Assembly (NCBI GenBank): GCA_002633005.1
Contig: NMRA01000039.1
Span: 1,221,471 to 1,285,470 of the forward strand
Source: Phoronis australis
Taxonomy: Eukaryota > Phoronida > Phoronidae
Direction of reading: 5' to 3'
DNA length: 64,000 bases
Program-made: the position numbers and the translations under genes
The notes under the pieces: model-generated
The model's input: only the letters and a program-made list of their open reading frames with translations
Told to the model about the DNA's origin: nothing
The model's database searches: none
Shown: positions 46,712-59,014 of the stretch, one piece after another
Numbering within the stretch: the first letter of the stretch is position 1
Layout: each line of letters opens with the position of its first letter

Positions 46712-48359
46712 TCAGTCTTCGTTCAGAATTTTCTCCTCCAAAATTTTGGAATCTGCCTCCAGATGGCTCTGCATATCGCTTAACTGACGTTTTAGATGAG
46801 ACAGATCTGACTGTAAGGACAGGATTCGTTCTCGGGTTTGTTTAATGTCGTCCTCGGATTCCTCTTCCGTAAACACCAAGTCATCCTTATCGTTGACATC
46901 CTGTTAAAATAATGAAAATGGAAATTAGTTTCTTTGATTTTTCAGTGCTTTGTCTGATATAAGTATGGATTACAATCAGCGGCTGTTATGACAGTACCCG
47001 GCCACAATCGTGCATTAATTCAATATAACATTCATTATTGACATTTCCCATAACTTTTTAGTTATCGAGAATAGCAATTTTCACATTTAGATTTGCAATA
47101 TTTTGTACTACAACAACGAATACAAGCATAAGCAGATTCTTAAAGTGACGTTAAACCGACCTTCCGTCACAAAAACAACTTTTGATTTACACCACTTTGG
47201 CCTAACGTTATGAGATTAGTTTCGAATTGTTCTTCAGTCAAAATAGAAGCAATTGCATGGTTCGAAAGAGCTAACTGTTCATTATTGCTAGAGACCTTCC
47301 TCTACAAGTTGTCTTGTCACGGCGTGTCATTTTACGCACCGAGCAAGATCTCAAGGAATAACGAAGTACCAGTTATTACAAACCCATGAAACGCAATTCT
47401 TTAACAGCAAGTGGTCTAAATAACAAAATTCGCTCCTTGGGCGTAACACGATCGACTTTGTAGCCCATCCCGATGTCACGTGGGTACTTTCGGATGTATT
47501 TAGTACGGGTTGCATAATTTGTACCAACGGTTTTTTTTAAAACTATCGTTGAGCGCATTGAATAGCATTGGAAGCTCAACCTTTTTCACAGCACTTTGTA
47601 CTTCCTCATTAGATTTGTACAAAATCTGCTGTCATCAAGAAGCCTGTTTGTCAGGAACACTGACCTAACTTCGCTCCGTTTGCGTGGAGCAGGTCAGTAC
47701 CGCATGAACGATTTGTCGTGGACTAAAACTGACGATTTTCCGAACTGTTTGGCCGCTGAAATGGAATTCGTCTTGAAAAGTTTGACTAGGATCATCCTCA
47801 CCCGAAAAAACAAGATGAAAACTACCAAAATAGATGCGTTAGGTTTCGATTCTCTGGTAGCCGTAACTCTTTGGTAAGTAGTTGGCCTGCGGGTCGTGAA
47901 GTCGAACAAAACGAGACAGCGGGAACGCTCGCCGCGCCAGGACCAGATTGATGTCTGGATTTAGCTTCGATTAGAAACAGCTGTCACCTGGAGTTGTAAC
48001 CAAACGGAAGGTTTTTGAAATGGGTCGAATCCGATAAAAATCGTGTCCACTTTCACAGGACAATTTTTTAAGATGACACCGTTCTCATTTACCAGTAATT
48101 GCGCTGTGTCCAGTAAATCTTCAGGCATAATTTCGTCACTCGACGAAAGACTTTTTAAAACATTATCCAAAAGCTCAAGTTCATCAAATTTTTGCCCAGG
48201 GTTAATTAAAGGTCCGTCGAATAATTTTTCGAGCTGCACCGCACTTTTGTCTTGAGGAAGGGGGGATGTTTCCTCGGACTTAGGTTTGGCAAGCTTTTGC
48301 TGTTCCTCCTCACTGTTGCCCTCTAACGGCGTGAATGGAAAACTCTGATCCTGGCCCAT
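46712..48359 (-). CDS. Unrecognised 186-aa protein, myristoylation-type N-terminus and coiled coil (2 exons)
   Basis: Exon 48359-47988 (124 codons) joins exon 46900-46712 (62 codons plus stop) in phase 0, with donor GTGACA and acceptor TTTTAACAG. ATG follows TTTCAGAG, so a non-coding first exon is likely upstream. The start MGQDQSFPF fits an N-myristoylation signal (Gly2, Ser6). Residues 43-85 (LEKLFDGPL, FDELELLDNVLKSL, PEDLLDTAQLL) look like amphipathic helices, then VDTIFIGFDPFQKPSVWLQL is more hydrophobic. An acidic linker (TEEESEDDIK) precedes a clear heptad-like coiled coil at about 144-184 (RILSLQSDLSHLKRQL, MQSHLEADSKILEEKI). I do not recognise the family. By inference it could be a lipid-anchored adaptor on an organelle membrane. 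The gene runs tail to tail with the 571-aa gene. Confidence 0.72.
47161..47363 (+). repeat. Family G interspersed repeat, copy 2
   Basis: AAAAACAACTTTTGATTTA, CTCTACAAGTTG, CTTGTCACGGCGTGTCATTTT and CCGAGCAAGATCTCA in the same order as 4554-4711. It lies in the intron of the 186-aa gene. Confidence 0.55.
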
Positions 48360-50026
48360 CTCTGAAAAAGTAATAGTGTGGTAATCATGAAATGGCGCCT
48401 AAACTTGTGAAGTCTATTAGGTTTGAACAGTCATATGTTTGGAATAAAGTGCGGATGTTTTGCAAGAAATACGAAAATTACCTCTCACCGAAAACAAACA
48501 GTCCGAATACCAGTCGTCTGCTTGCGGATGGACTAGCAACTATTGCTAGAATGACACTATGCACAAAATAGCCACCTACCTTATGCAAGTAGCTGAAACA
48601 ATGTTGCAGTAACTTAATCTTTACTTCAACATTTGAATTCATAAGACTTAATTCCAGAGGCACACGTACTTGCAATTTTGAAGTTTATTAACTGCATGCT
48701 ACTAGCTTGCAGGAAGAAATTCACTGATAATCACATTTTTCGAATAGTGAAGGGTTTCTCAAACAATTCATAATGAACATATAGTTAAAAGCTAAATTTG
48801 TTGATAGCAGTCTGGTAAAGTAACCTAACGAAAACCGCGGGAATATAAATGTTTTTATTTTTTTTATCCGTTGGTTCATTCTTCGATTCCAACTGCTTAT
48901 CTGATCCCGGTTTTCTGAACAACACTTTAACGTTTGCTGCTGTTGTGGTGTAAGCAGTTTTGGACAATCCTCAGGGAACACCGTTATACTAGTGCCCGTA
49001 ACACCAGGTGGCGCATAAGTTCGAAATATTCATCACTGACACCGCCCGAAGTACATAAGGGCCCGTTCCGTATCGTAAGCGAAAGCCAGTGAGAGCATGC
49101 GCTTTGACTTGTAATTCAAAGCGATATCTCGCGAAAATTTGCGTAATCTCGCCAAGCTCGCGAGAGACTAATATAACCGAAGCTCCTTAAAATCAAAAGA
49201 TACAACATGTTGTCGATTTTACTGCTACAAGATATCCGGCCGTTCACAATAGAGCCTGCCAGACACTTAACATGTACGTTGTTTATGTAATTCAGTCCTG
49301 TAAAGTTCCAATGAAATATCACCGCAACTTGGGAAACTACTGGAACTGATAGCGAGAAAAAACAAATTCAAAACTCACACTAACGTCCAGCTATGGTCTC
49401 AAGATTTTGTCGAGGGGTCGACAAGAGACCAACTTGGGCTGTTTGAGAGTCCACAAGTGACCGCGGCGGGACTAGGGGTCCAGACCTTAGATTCCCTCCA
49501 AATCCGCGCCCAACGACGGAGGTTAGAGAGAATCTTGAATCTTTATATTTAAGCTTACCTTTAAAAAAGCATGGTTCCTTGACCAGCCATGGAAGTTCAT
49601 TGGTGAGAGTATTATCTTCTCAGTGTTATTGTACGTTCTCACTGGGCCACTGCGAAACAAATTGGGGTTAAAACAACGATTATCGCACATATGTATGTTT
49701 ATCAAAATATGCTCTCAAGGCTTGTGACGTTTTCACAGGGTGACGCATACGTCGAACTTGTTTTCGGTCACTCGGATAGTGAACTTACTGGCGGATGTTT
49801 CCGACTCAGCATCAAACTAAGACTAATCATTGATGATGAGGATAATGATGTTGACGAGAATGACGAAGATGACCTTTGAGCTGTGAATATATTCAAGTCG
49901 CTAACGACGCATACATTTTCCGAGTCCAACTTTTTAATTAAATAACAAAACGACCTGGCTGCAAAACGATTTTAATATGCATAAACAACAATACACCTTT
50001 TACAGCCTCCGAAATTAGTCTTTACC

Positions 50027-50177
50027 AGGGGCGTATGCAGGATTTTCAGTTAGGGGGGCCAGGCCAAAGTATTAGCCAGGATTTTGCCCGTCGGACATAC
50101 GCACCCCCGAATTGTCAAATGGAATCTGGGAGATTTTTTTTGGGGGGAGGGCATGGCCCCCTTCTAAATCCGCCACT
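50027..50177 (-). repeat. Family A element, copy 6
   Basis: From GGGGCGTATGCAGGATTTTC to TTCTAAATCCGCCACTG, with TTAGCCAGGATTTTGCCCGTC inside. Confidence 0.85.
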
Positions 50178-50496
50178 GTTTACCGTTTGGTTTAGATTTA
50201 CTTTAGCTAATTAACTTTATAGGACATCTGTTTCATAATTACGACCTAATATGCTGATTTACTCGAACAAACTCGTTAAAAATTTCCTTGCATGATACAA
50301 ATTGGTTTCTATCACAGAAAAGAGTTTAAAAAATAGCCTTGGATTGAAATGATGCAGCACAACCTGAATGAACCGGACTCTCTCAAAACTGATATCTTTT
50401 AGACACTTTTCCTTACGAGTCGTGAATTAGGTGTTTAAACTGTAGTTTCTAGCGTGGTATGGAACATTTTGAAAGATTTTTCGCATGATTAAGTAA

Positions 50497-50829
50497 CCTG
50501 GGCCCGGGTTCTAATTTTTTGTGCAAACTCAAGATAAGTTTCTATTATTCTATGCTCGAGTACGTAATGACTTACGTGGATAATTTTTTAATCCTAGTTT
50601 GCAGTTGATAAACCCAACATTAAGGCTTAAAGTTCAAGTTTTTACTCGAGTTTGTGGCACGAATGTTAGGGTCATCAAGTGCAAGAAACTCATAAGCGTA
50701 AACTATAATGTATTTCAGCACAGTCTAATAAACACTTATCTTGAGTTTGCACAAAAGGAGTAGCAGAGAAATTGCCCAAAAATAATTTTGAGTTCGTGTC
50801 GAGCACAGAAATTAGATTCCGGGCCCTGG
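50497..50829. repeat. Family E foldback, full copy 1
   Basis: 333 bp with termini CCTGGGCCCGGGTTCTAAT and ATTAGATTCCGGGCCCTGG as inverted repeats. Further in, TTGTGCAAACTCAAGATAAG faces its exact complement CTTATCTTGAGTTTGCACAA. No coding capacity, so it is a MITE or foldback transposon. Confidence 0.8.
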
Positions 50830-51654
50830 AGTAGTACGGCATGCTTTGCGTACTCTGTACTGGCGGAGTCTCGCTGGTTCCCAACGTGCCTAGGCAGCAC
50901 GCTAGCTACCGACCACCTAGCGGTACGCAGGGAACCAGTGAGCTGGCGGAGTAAGCAGGAAACGGAGTCGCCCTCCCTCCAAATTTAGACGAGGGTCCCC
51001 GTTTTATCGCCGTTTTTCACAATTCCCCGACTTTTGAAAACCTGCCAAACACTCCCAAATTTTCAAAACTCTGGCTATCGTAAAAGGTAAAATGCTGAAC
51101 AAATTTACTTCCTGTAACCGACATTCGGTACTTTTTCGTTGGGACGAGTTTCATCGGTAGATAAAATGCATACGGTATTTCTTCAGATAGTTTGCCCTAA
51201 AATATTTCGAATGTTCTCAAAGGATTTCTGCAGTTATAAAATAAGTGAATATACGACGTGTAGTGTTATTGCGGCTACAGAATACAAAGATAAAGAACTG
51301 GGAGATTTCCTGTTCACTTTGAGAATTTTTGGCAAAGAAAATGCCACGTTTCCACTATATATTGTGTGCTACCCTACACTACACTAAGCACATAGCGCAG
51401 ACAACGTATATTACAAGGTTAATATAAGCCTATACGCTTTTTAGTGCACCCTGTAATGTAAGTGTTTTGTAGCTCTAAGAGATAGCGTGCCAACATTTCG
51501 TATTATGCATCGTCGACATACTTGGAAGCCATAGACATCTGCTTTCTAACAAAAAGAGTAATTAAAGAGAGCATTCACCTTCTCCGATATCATCTAGCAT
51601 TTATAGCTGCATGTCGCCAATAGCCAGTTGTTGGCGTACCATAGAATCATACGC

Positions 51655-51945
51655 AAGTGGGCATCACATCTTACGCACGAACCACTTACGAATCATGCGT
51701 ACGAAACCATGAACCGCGCATACGAACCCAGAAATCACGCATGCGAACAAACATCATACGCACGAGCATCCGAATCAAACACGCAAACCACCTGGCTATC
51801 GTGCGTGTGATTCAATGCTGGTGCGGTCACTATGTATGATTTTTGTGCCGGGTTCGTATGCGTGATTTTTTGGATTCGTTTGCATGATTCACGCGTTCGT
51901 ATGCACGATCCATACGTTCTAGCTGGTTCGTGCGTAAGATGCGAT
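51655..51945. repeat. Large imperfect palindrome of CGTACGAA-type units
   Basis: The left arm (CATCTTACGCACGAACCA, then repeated AATCACGCATACGAACC-like units) is mirrored by the right arm (reverse strand CATCTTACGCACGAACCAG, CGTGCATACGAACGCG, AATCACGCATACGAACCC). Each arm is also an internal short tandem repeat of about 17 bp. The spacer is about 85 bp. Confidence 0.7.
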
Positions 51946-53474
51946 CATTGTGCGTTTGCCGTATTCTACCCGAGTTGGTTAACGTTACTTTTGAACTGAA
52001 AATAGTTTTGATGGTTATGTAGGACCCAAGAAAAATGTCCAAATTTGGCTTACTTCGAAACATCATGTCACAGAAACGGTCGATTAGATTGATATCACTT
52101 TCAAACGGTTGCATTATGCACTGTTCCCAAATCGCTATTAAAGGAGCATGCCACCCAAAAAACAACCTAATTTGTATCAATTTAGATCGAGTAGTTCTAC
52201 TCCATGACGACATGTACGGTTGCGTTACCTGACACCTGACGGCAGACGGAGGTATTGAAATTATCCAATGACGTCATCGGTTTCACACGCAGTCTGTTCA
52301 GCAGTTCACAACACGGGTTACAAGTATCAGCTTATCGCTTGAAGTCATCGTTTAACACCAATAAATCATCAAACTTCGATGTAAAACCCTTAAAAATACA
52401 CAGAGTTCTTATAAAAACGTGTTGTTTTATTTCGTTCTTACGGATTTATTGGTATTTGGACACACCCTAGCCTACGATGTTCGGCAGGCCAATAAGGTCC
52501 GTAGCAGGAGTTTGGGGTAATTTCGAAGTATAAATACAAACAGGAGAACCTACTAGATCTGTGTTGTTTGGACTTGTGATTTTTTAGTTCTAAACACAAA
52601 ACGCTTGTTATCCCCGCCAGTGGCTCGGAAACTTATCAGACATCACGAACATAAACCATCCAAAGTTCAGTAGAAATTAAACTTCCAGTCAAGAAATTTA
52701 GTGAGTCAAAGTAATGGGCACCTGATTATGTTGGTGAATTAGCCACGAAACTGCAAATCTACTTACTCGTCGGGGGCCGCGAATTCAGGTTCCGCTTTGG
52801 CCACAGCACCGTCAGAGCAGGAGTTGTACATTGGCAATAAGTTATCTTAGTAATGTAAATGTAAATAAAGGTTCCCCTAACACCTGACCGTGGGATGGAA
52901 ATCGAGTTGTTTCACAACAGTTTCTGCCAGCAAACACTAAATTAGCATGAGCTCATACGGCCTAGGTGTCCCGTCAATTAGTTCTTTTTTTGCACTGACC
53001 TAAAGCCGGTAACGCAGTGATTTATTCATTGCTGGCTTTTCAAATCATTTGCACTCACGAACACTCCAAAGGCATTACAAATTGCATCTAGTGAGACAGA
53101 CTTTGTTTCAGTTTTATATAAGTATTGGTTAGGTTGAGAATAATTCATTTTGAAACGGAACGCTCAGTAATAAACGCCAACAAGATGGCAACTCGCAATC
53201 CCGACTTAGTAGGACGAGCTAGAGCTCATCGGTCCCGACTTGGCAGGTGGATCGTTAAGTTTTACAGGCTATCAATACGAACAGGAATACAGTGATGAAG
53301 AAATACTAGAGGCGCCGTGAACAAGCTCAGACAACGGAAAGTATGGAGTTATTTGTTAAGCCGGCATTCGTCAGGCACTGTCGACGTCTGCAGGCCACAG
53401 ACACGGAGATGTTTCACGGCCTCATACTTGCTATTTACAATCTACATTCCATTCTTCGCTACTGCGATCCCAAT

Positions 53475-53749
53475 CCTAAACATTTCGGACTCTCGAGGAA
53501 GTCGAAAAACGATATACCCGCTTTCCTTGCAATTGCATAGTTCGCACAAGCGGGAACGATGCACCGCAACATAGCGGCATTCACTCTGCATAAGAACCAT
53601 TGACGTCGCTAGCGTCGTTTCTCACCTTCCTCACAGGTTAACACGACACCTCTTGGCAAGGTAAGGTCGACAGTATGCGAGGCGATGTGGATATAGACCG
53701 ATTAAGACGGCAAAAAAGACTAATTAAATCTGGTGGCATTCTCCTTTAA
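53475..53749 (+). repeat. Interspersed element I, copy 1
   Basis: About 275 bp that recur in reverse at 63711-63975 with high identity. Shared blocks include GCGGGAACGATGCACCGCAA, CATAGCGGCATTCACTCTGC, GACGTCGCTAGCGTCGTTTC and GGTGGCATTCTCCTTTAA. Just upstream (about 53225-53310) one frame reads GYQYEQEYSDEEI, faintly like the start of P2X7-like zinc-domain ORFs carried by some transposons. Confidence 0.85.
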
Positions 53750-55093
53750 GGCCATTAAAATATAGGACTGTTACGTTTTTCATAAACCTTTAAAGTTGCA
53801 TAAAAAGAAAACAAATTGATATTTTAGAAAACTGTAATAGCGAGTTTGAGTTCTAACATTCACATTAAATAAAATTTGATCATGTTATTGATACCGTTGT
53901 TTTGCTATCAATGTACCTTTCTTTTTTGTTAACTTTCAATAAAAAATATGGTCAAAACCTCAGGGGGCCAGCTTGAAAACTGTGGCGACCAGGGAAAGTG
54001 ACACGTATTGATGTCGACGGCATATTTTGTACTACTCGGTCGACAATATGGGTCTAGTGCGGCAATGTATGTCACAACACAACCATTGATGGCGATGGGG
54101 GAAGGCCGGGGGCAGTTAGAAACTTGACATGAAAGAAGCAATAAGCCATTTAAGAGAAATGGCATTTTTTAATTTAAGGAAACGAAATATCACCGCAGCA
54201 ATCAGTGCTTGTGAGAGTAACGTCAAGACTTGTTCCATTAAAAAATGCTGCCTCCGCAAGGATCAACGTCTGGTCTGGAGCTCGATATATGAGCGTCAGT
54301 TTTGAGATGAATAGGCAACACTGGCATTGTAGAATTCACAGTTTTTATGAAAATTTTCTTCGCCGAGAAAAGTGATATGCTTTACGTAAAAATATTGTAA
54401 ATTAATTTTTTCAATGTCGTCTTTGGGCCACCGTAGATACGTCTCCACATTGCACTGACCTACATGACTTTCAACTATGCTAGACTTGTTTGGCGTTTAC
54501 GTGGTACCGGCACATTGTAATTTTACTAATTTTTCCATTCAAAAATTAAATTACGCACATGAAAGCTAAATTAATGGTTATTTATAGTTATTGCAGGAAA
54601 CACTTTAATAACAGGATGGTGGTGAGCGGCAAAGCTTTTAGATGTGGGTGGTATTTCGTTGAGTGTCGAGTAATACCGAGGAACGGTTCGAATACCGTGC
54701 TCAAGACCATGCACCTTCAGGCAAGGCATGGATCAAGGGACTGTTCTACTATAAGTGTTACGTTTTTGAGTAAATTCTTATCTATCTTATCCTTACTCAA
54801 ATTCTTGAAGCCATATTTCGCCATGTTAACCTGAGTAAAAAACAAAAATCGAATTAGGCTTTGTTGCTACGAAAGTCGATCTCACAATAGACCTTACAAT
54901 AACAGGACCCAATTTCCGTTTTAACGGTGTTAAAATACGAACGACAGAAACCATCAGCGACTCAAGGCTTCAGAGTACATTGACTTGGGGTTGAGCAGCC
55001 CTAAAATTTAAAATGGCTCATGTTAGCATTGCCTGTAACTCGAGCTGGTAACGGAAATAGAATCTTATTAGGGTAAAGAGTGAGACCAGGCGT

Positions 55094-55222
55094 GCGTTCA
55101 GTAGACGCTAGGACCTAGCTAAAACCTAGTCAAAGTCACGTGCTCTGATTTAAAATGCACGGCAATGTCTCACGTAATCTCGCGAAGTCTTGCTTTTTAG
55201 CGAGGTCCTAGCGTTACTGAAC
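55094..55222 (+). repeat. Family D foldback element, copy 2
   Basis: GCGTTCAGTAGACGCTAGG to CGAGGTCCTAGCGTTACTGA, with CACGGCAATGTCTCACG inside. It is followed within about 15 bp by a third copy in the opposite orientation. Confidence 0.85.
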
Positions 55223-55236
55223 GGGAGGCAGGCTTA

Positions 55237-55365
55237 CGTTCAGTAACATTAGGACTTCGCTAAAAAACAAGACTTCGCGAGATAATAGAGATATTGCGGT
55301 GTATTTCAAATGAGAGCACGTGGCTTTGGCTAAATTTTTAGCTAGGTCCTAGCGTTACTGAACGC
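55237..55365 (-). repeat. Family D foldback element, copy 3 (inverted)
   Basis: CGTTCAGTAACATTAGGAC to AGCTAGGTCCTAGCGTTACT. The interior is the reverse complement of copies 1 and 2. Together with copy 2 it makes a 270-bp palindrome. Confidence 0.85.
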
Positions 55366-55807
55366 ACACCGGCTTTGTTGGTGTAAAAGTTATAATCGGA
55401 CTATTAATTTTAAGCTAGCTAAACAGGGCGAAATGCAACTTCAAGCGTGTTTCACAATGTAAGTACTCAGTTTAAAAACAGTCATTCTCGGAATTCTTAT
55501 GGTGAAATTACCTCAAATTTGAAGGCAGGTAACTTAAATTTTTGTCACAGATACATAAATTGAGATTGCATCTTCAAGGTAAAAGATAAATGATCCCTCG
55601 CGTGGTGGAGAATACCTGAGATCGTTATGTGACAGATTGACTCCCAGGGCATGCTGAGGCAAAGAGTTTTGGCCGGGGTCAGTGAAAAAATTGTTAAGAT
55701 CACGGGGTTGGGTAGTTCCACTCATGGGAAGTCCGAGACATCGCAAATTTATCTGAATGTGAACAGCTAATATAAAATGACTGTATTAGAAATACACATT
55801 AATTATA

Positions 55808-58800
55808 TTATGTTTCAGAAACTATCACTATTTCATCAGTATTTTCTACATCAATGTCATCATCATCGCCAGCGTCTGACTGGTCTCGTTTATAGTGCGT
55901 TCTCATGTGTTTACTCAAATGATCACTACGCATGAAACGCTTCCCACAGTCTTGGCAGGCGAATCTTTTTTCCCCAGTATGAGTCCGTAAATGTCGCTGT
56001 AGTTCATCTGAGCGCGTGAAACTTTTCCCGCAGAACAGCCAATTGCATACAAAGGGTCGCTCGCCATTGTGCCAGCGAAGATGTGCCTTCAAATGAGACG
56101 TTTTGCCGTAAACCTTTCCGCATCCGCTAATGTGACAGATGTGTTCTTTTCTCTTGCTGGACGATGATTGGCTGGGATTTTGGCAGTTTGGACAACGACA
56201 CCTTCTACATCGTCTGGCCGATGCAATGGTCGGTTTGTTCGGTGACAAAAATGAAGTTATCCGAGTTTCCATCGGGGGCGGAGAAAAAAGTGAATGAGGA
56301 TGAATGGTGAACGACATAGGTGACGTCATTTGTGAGGGATATGTGCACTGCTGAATGTTCGACTCTATGCTCCACCACGGTTCGACTTCTGGCGACCTCT
56401 GTGGAGACGTTATGCAACAGTTCTTGTGTACCGGCGAAAGACACGGCGGAACAAAAGTCTGCGACAGTGAAGACTTATAAACTTTGGCCTGCAAATCACA
56501 ATGCAGCGTTTGATGAAGAGGGGGCTGTAACTGTGATAAGGGGGGCGAACATGGCGCCACCAACGGTTCATTCTGACATGACCATGGCAGCGACGGCACA
56601 GCGGAAGTTCCGAATCGCGAACAAGGCGACAGCATACCTGATCCGACCAGTGAAATCGGCGACGGCCTCGCTATTGTCGACGACAACGTGTTCTGAAATA
56701 AATGTAAAAAAAATCTGCCGTATAATACCCAGTTGCACTTAAAACTATATTCAACAATAAACATCAAGTTACATGATATGGGAGAAAAGGAAACTGGTTT
56801 AATAAAAATTCCACTTTATATTTGAGTTGATTTTATAATACAATGACATTATAATCAACAATTCTATAGTAGATTTCTGATTTGATAATTAATAAAAACA
56901 CTATTTTTTTTGCTCTGCAATGAGTAACATTTTAAAGCTTAAATTAGGTATTTATAGAAAACATTTACTGCATTTTACATGAAGTGTGTCTAATTTGATC
57001 TTACACACCGGCTTCACAATTACGCTCCCGGTCACAATTACCGAATAAAGGTTTAGCCATTAGTAACTATGAGACCATTAGTCTAGAAATAGTTTGTAGA
57101 AATTATCTCAGTAACCAGCAGTTACGCGTATATTCTCAGAGTATTTGTGCTTTTGCTCAAGTGAGATTCAATTATTTTTAAAAATGGTTGTTTGGAGCGC
57201 AAGACCAAGTTTCTCACGAAGCCGACTAAGTATTCAACCAAATGCATTAGATGTGCTCTTTCCCATGCGGAGAAAAATGTCACAATATCGAGAGACAAAT
57301 AGAAGATTTATTCTCACTTTAGCATAGAAAATGAAGAGCGTTAAGTTTATGCTTTACAATCAACAAGTAAGGTAGTGTAGCTCCACTAGCCAACATTCAA
57401 TGGAAATCGGTCAGATTTTATTGCAGAGGTTGAGGCACATTTAAGTTAATTCAAATCACACAAGAAAATTTTTATTTCATATAAAGTGGCATATGGATAT
57501 AAAGTCATCTTAAGAATAAAAATGCTAGTTTTTGATAATTTCTGCAACATTGGAAACGAACACCAGTGTTATACCTTCATGCAGCCGCTGCACGGTGTTT
57601 GGAAAATCAAATCACGACATGTTTGAAAACTTCTGGCCCATCTTTAGAGTCCTGAGCCATATTTAAAACATGAACCTTTTCTGGTTAACAAGACAAATGT
57701 TTCAAATAGTTTTGCATGCTGGTACTTCTTTTTACCACCTTAGCTGTTACAACACCAGGCGGCCAGACCGTCTCGTTCACGAGTCGGCTCACACAGTACT
57801 ATCAAACCACATGTCATTGAAATCGATGACATTTCGCGAGTCCGCTCAAAAATGGTTCGGCTGAGACAATTTGCGAGAAAGTGAAACTGATGAGGAAGTT
57901 ATCAAAAAAATCAGGAATGGTCCTTTGGCAATGCTTTTGATGTCCGATATTACAAGTTATTAAATGCTAAACTTTTTCGTCTGAAAGAAGGCAGCTGGTT
58001 ACACGGGAGCATAAACTGATGGGATCTAAGGAAGAATGATGCACGCACCCATAGGGGCTCGGGGGGGGGACTCGAACGAGCCCCCCATTTGGCGAAGTGG
58101 GCACAAAGTCCGCCTCTGAGAAACAAAAACTCTGGAAAAAAGTTTTAAAAAACACAAAAAACGAAACATAAGTCCACCAAAAGTAAAGGATTTCCAAAAT
58201 GCACAATTCATAGTTCTGAACATACCCCGTGAATCTTAGTAAAAGGTCCACATTCTCAAAAATTCGAGCCCCGCATTTTTAGGCTGGGTGCGCGCATGAA
58301 AATAGTGCGCTAATGTTGAGCTACGAGAGTGGTATATTTAGCCAGTGAACGGAGTTCTCTGAAGATCAGGACGCGAAAACACAATTTGCAATTCGCCCCA
58401 TGTTTGAATTTTTGCTGCATCAAGAAGTTTGGAACACGAATCTTGAGGAATATTACACTTTCCAGTTGGGAAAACCGGTTACCTTCAAATACAATATTAG
58501 TAGTACAAGCAGCATTAACAACATTTACTCAGCAACATGTAAATGTACGAAACACAACGTTGTTACTTTGTTGATGGAAGACTTCTGGAAGGTTATCATT
58601 CACTAACAAGCGTTATACAGTTTATTGCTCGGTTCTCAAAACCAGTCCCCACCAAAACAAAAGCGACGACTTGTCACCGGTAGGCGCAATTGGAAAACCA
58701 TTTCAAAAACAAGCTGCAAGAGCCGAACTAAGCGATAATTCAAGAATTTTCAAGGTCACGAGGAAAACGGCAGTGTTACCTGCAGGATGTGGATAGCGCT

Positions 58801-58827
58801 TTGCGATGGTAGCAGGATTGAAGTCAT
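55808..58827 (-). CDS. SP5: Sp5-like C2H2 transcription factor (2 exons, 310 aa)
   Basis: Nuclear factor binding GC/GT boxes; Sp5 orthologues are direct Wnt/beta-catenin targets in several animals. Exon 58827-58780 encodes only [16 protein letters not shown]. Exon 56692-55808 follows in phase 0 (donor GTAACA, acceptor TTATTTCAG). A tiny first exon ending in LQ is also how vertebrate Sp5 begins, as I recall. Domains: degenerate Sp box SPCSRFG (38-44); Ser/Pro-rich region; Buttonhead box [10 protein letters not shown] (177-186); three zinc fingers (about 200-224, 230-254, 260-282) with the Sp/KLF contact helices [16 protein letters not shown] and RSDHLSKH; acidic tail [12 protein letters not shown]. 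The short length and missing Gln-rich domain exclude Sp1-4; Sp6-9 are less likely given the exon pattern. The first linker is HNGERPF instead of HTGERPF. Sp5 is the best call, though an Sp5/btd-type outgroup name is possible. Confidence 0.93.
58039..58298 (-). repeat. Family B foldback element, full copy 2
   Basis: 260 bp from ATGCACGCACCCATAGG to AGGCTGGGTGCGCGCATG. The reverse complement aligns along its length with 24940-25183. It lies in the Sp5 intron. Confidence 0.8.
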
Positions 58828-59014
58828 CGTACACGATGGCTGTTTTGCAAAACCAGTCTCAATACTCAACAAAGCTTCAGAATTCTTCCGTCTATGAGAG
58901 ATGTTGCGCCATTCCGTTCCAAGACGGGAGTTGGTTCTCATCTGAGCACCACACCAAGAAAACCAAAGGAATATTTTTGCTGCCAGACACGAATATCAAA
59001 AGACACCGCCTCCC

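Larger units (their letters stand above)
48360..55807. other. Intergenic region between the 186-aa gene and Sp5
   Basis: 7.4 kb without a recognised gene. It holds family A, D and E elements, a large inverted repeat at 51655-51945 and one copy of a 275-bp element at 53475. A CCCGCC- and CG-rich stretch near 50820-51000 has no identified role. Confidence 0.5.

Noticed and set aside
51139-51387. Plus-strand 82-codon frame
   Set aside because: Looks protein-like near its end but has no start context, splice sites or family resemblance.
56693-56767. Upstream extension of Sp5 (25 residues before NTLSS)
   Set aside because: It lies before a good TTATTTCAG acceptor and is intron sequence. The true first exon at 58780-58827 fits phase and family.
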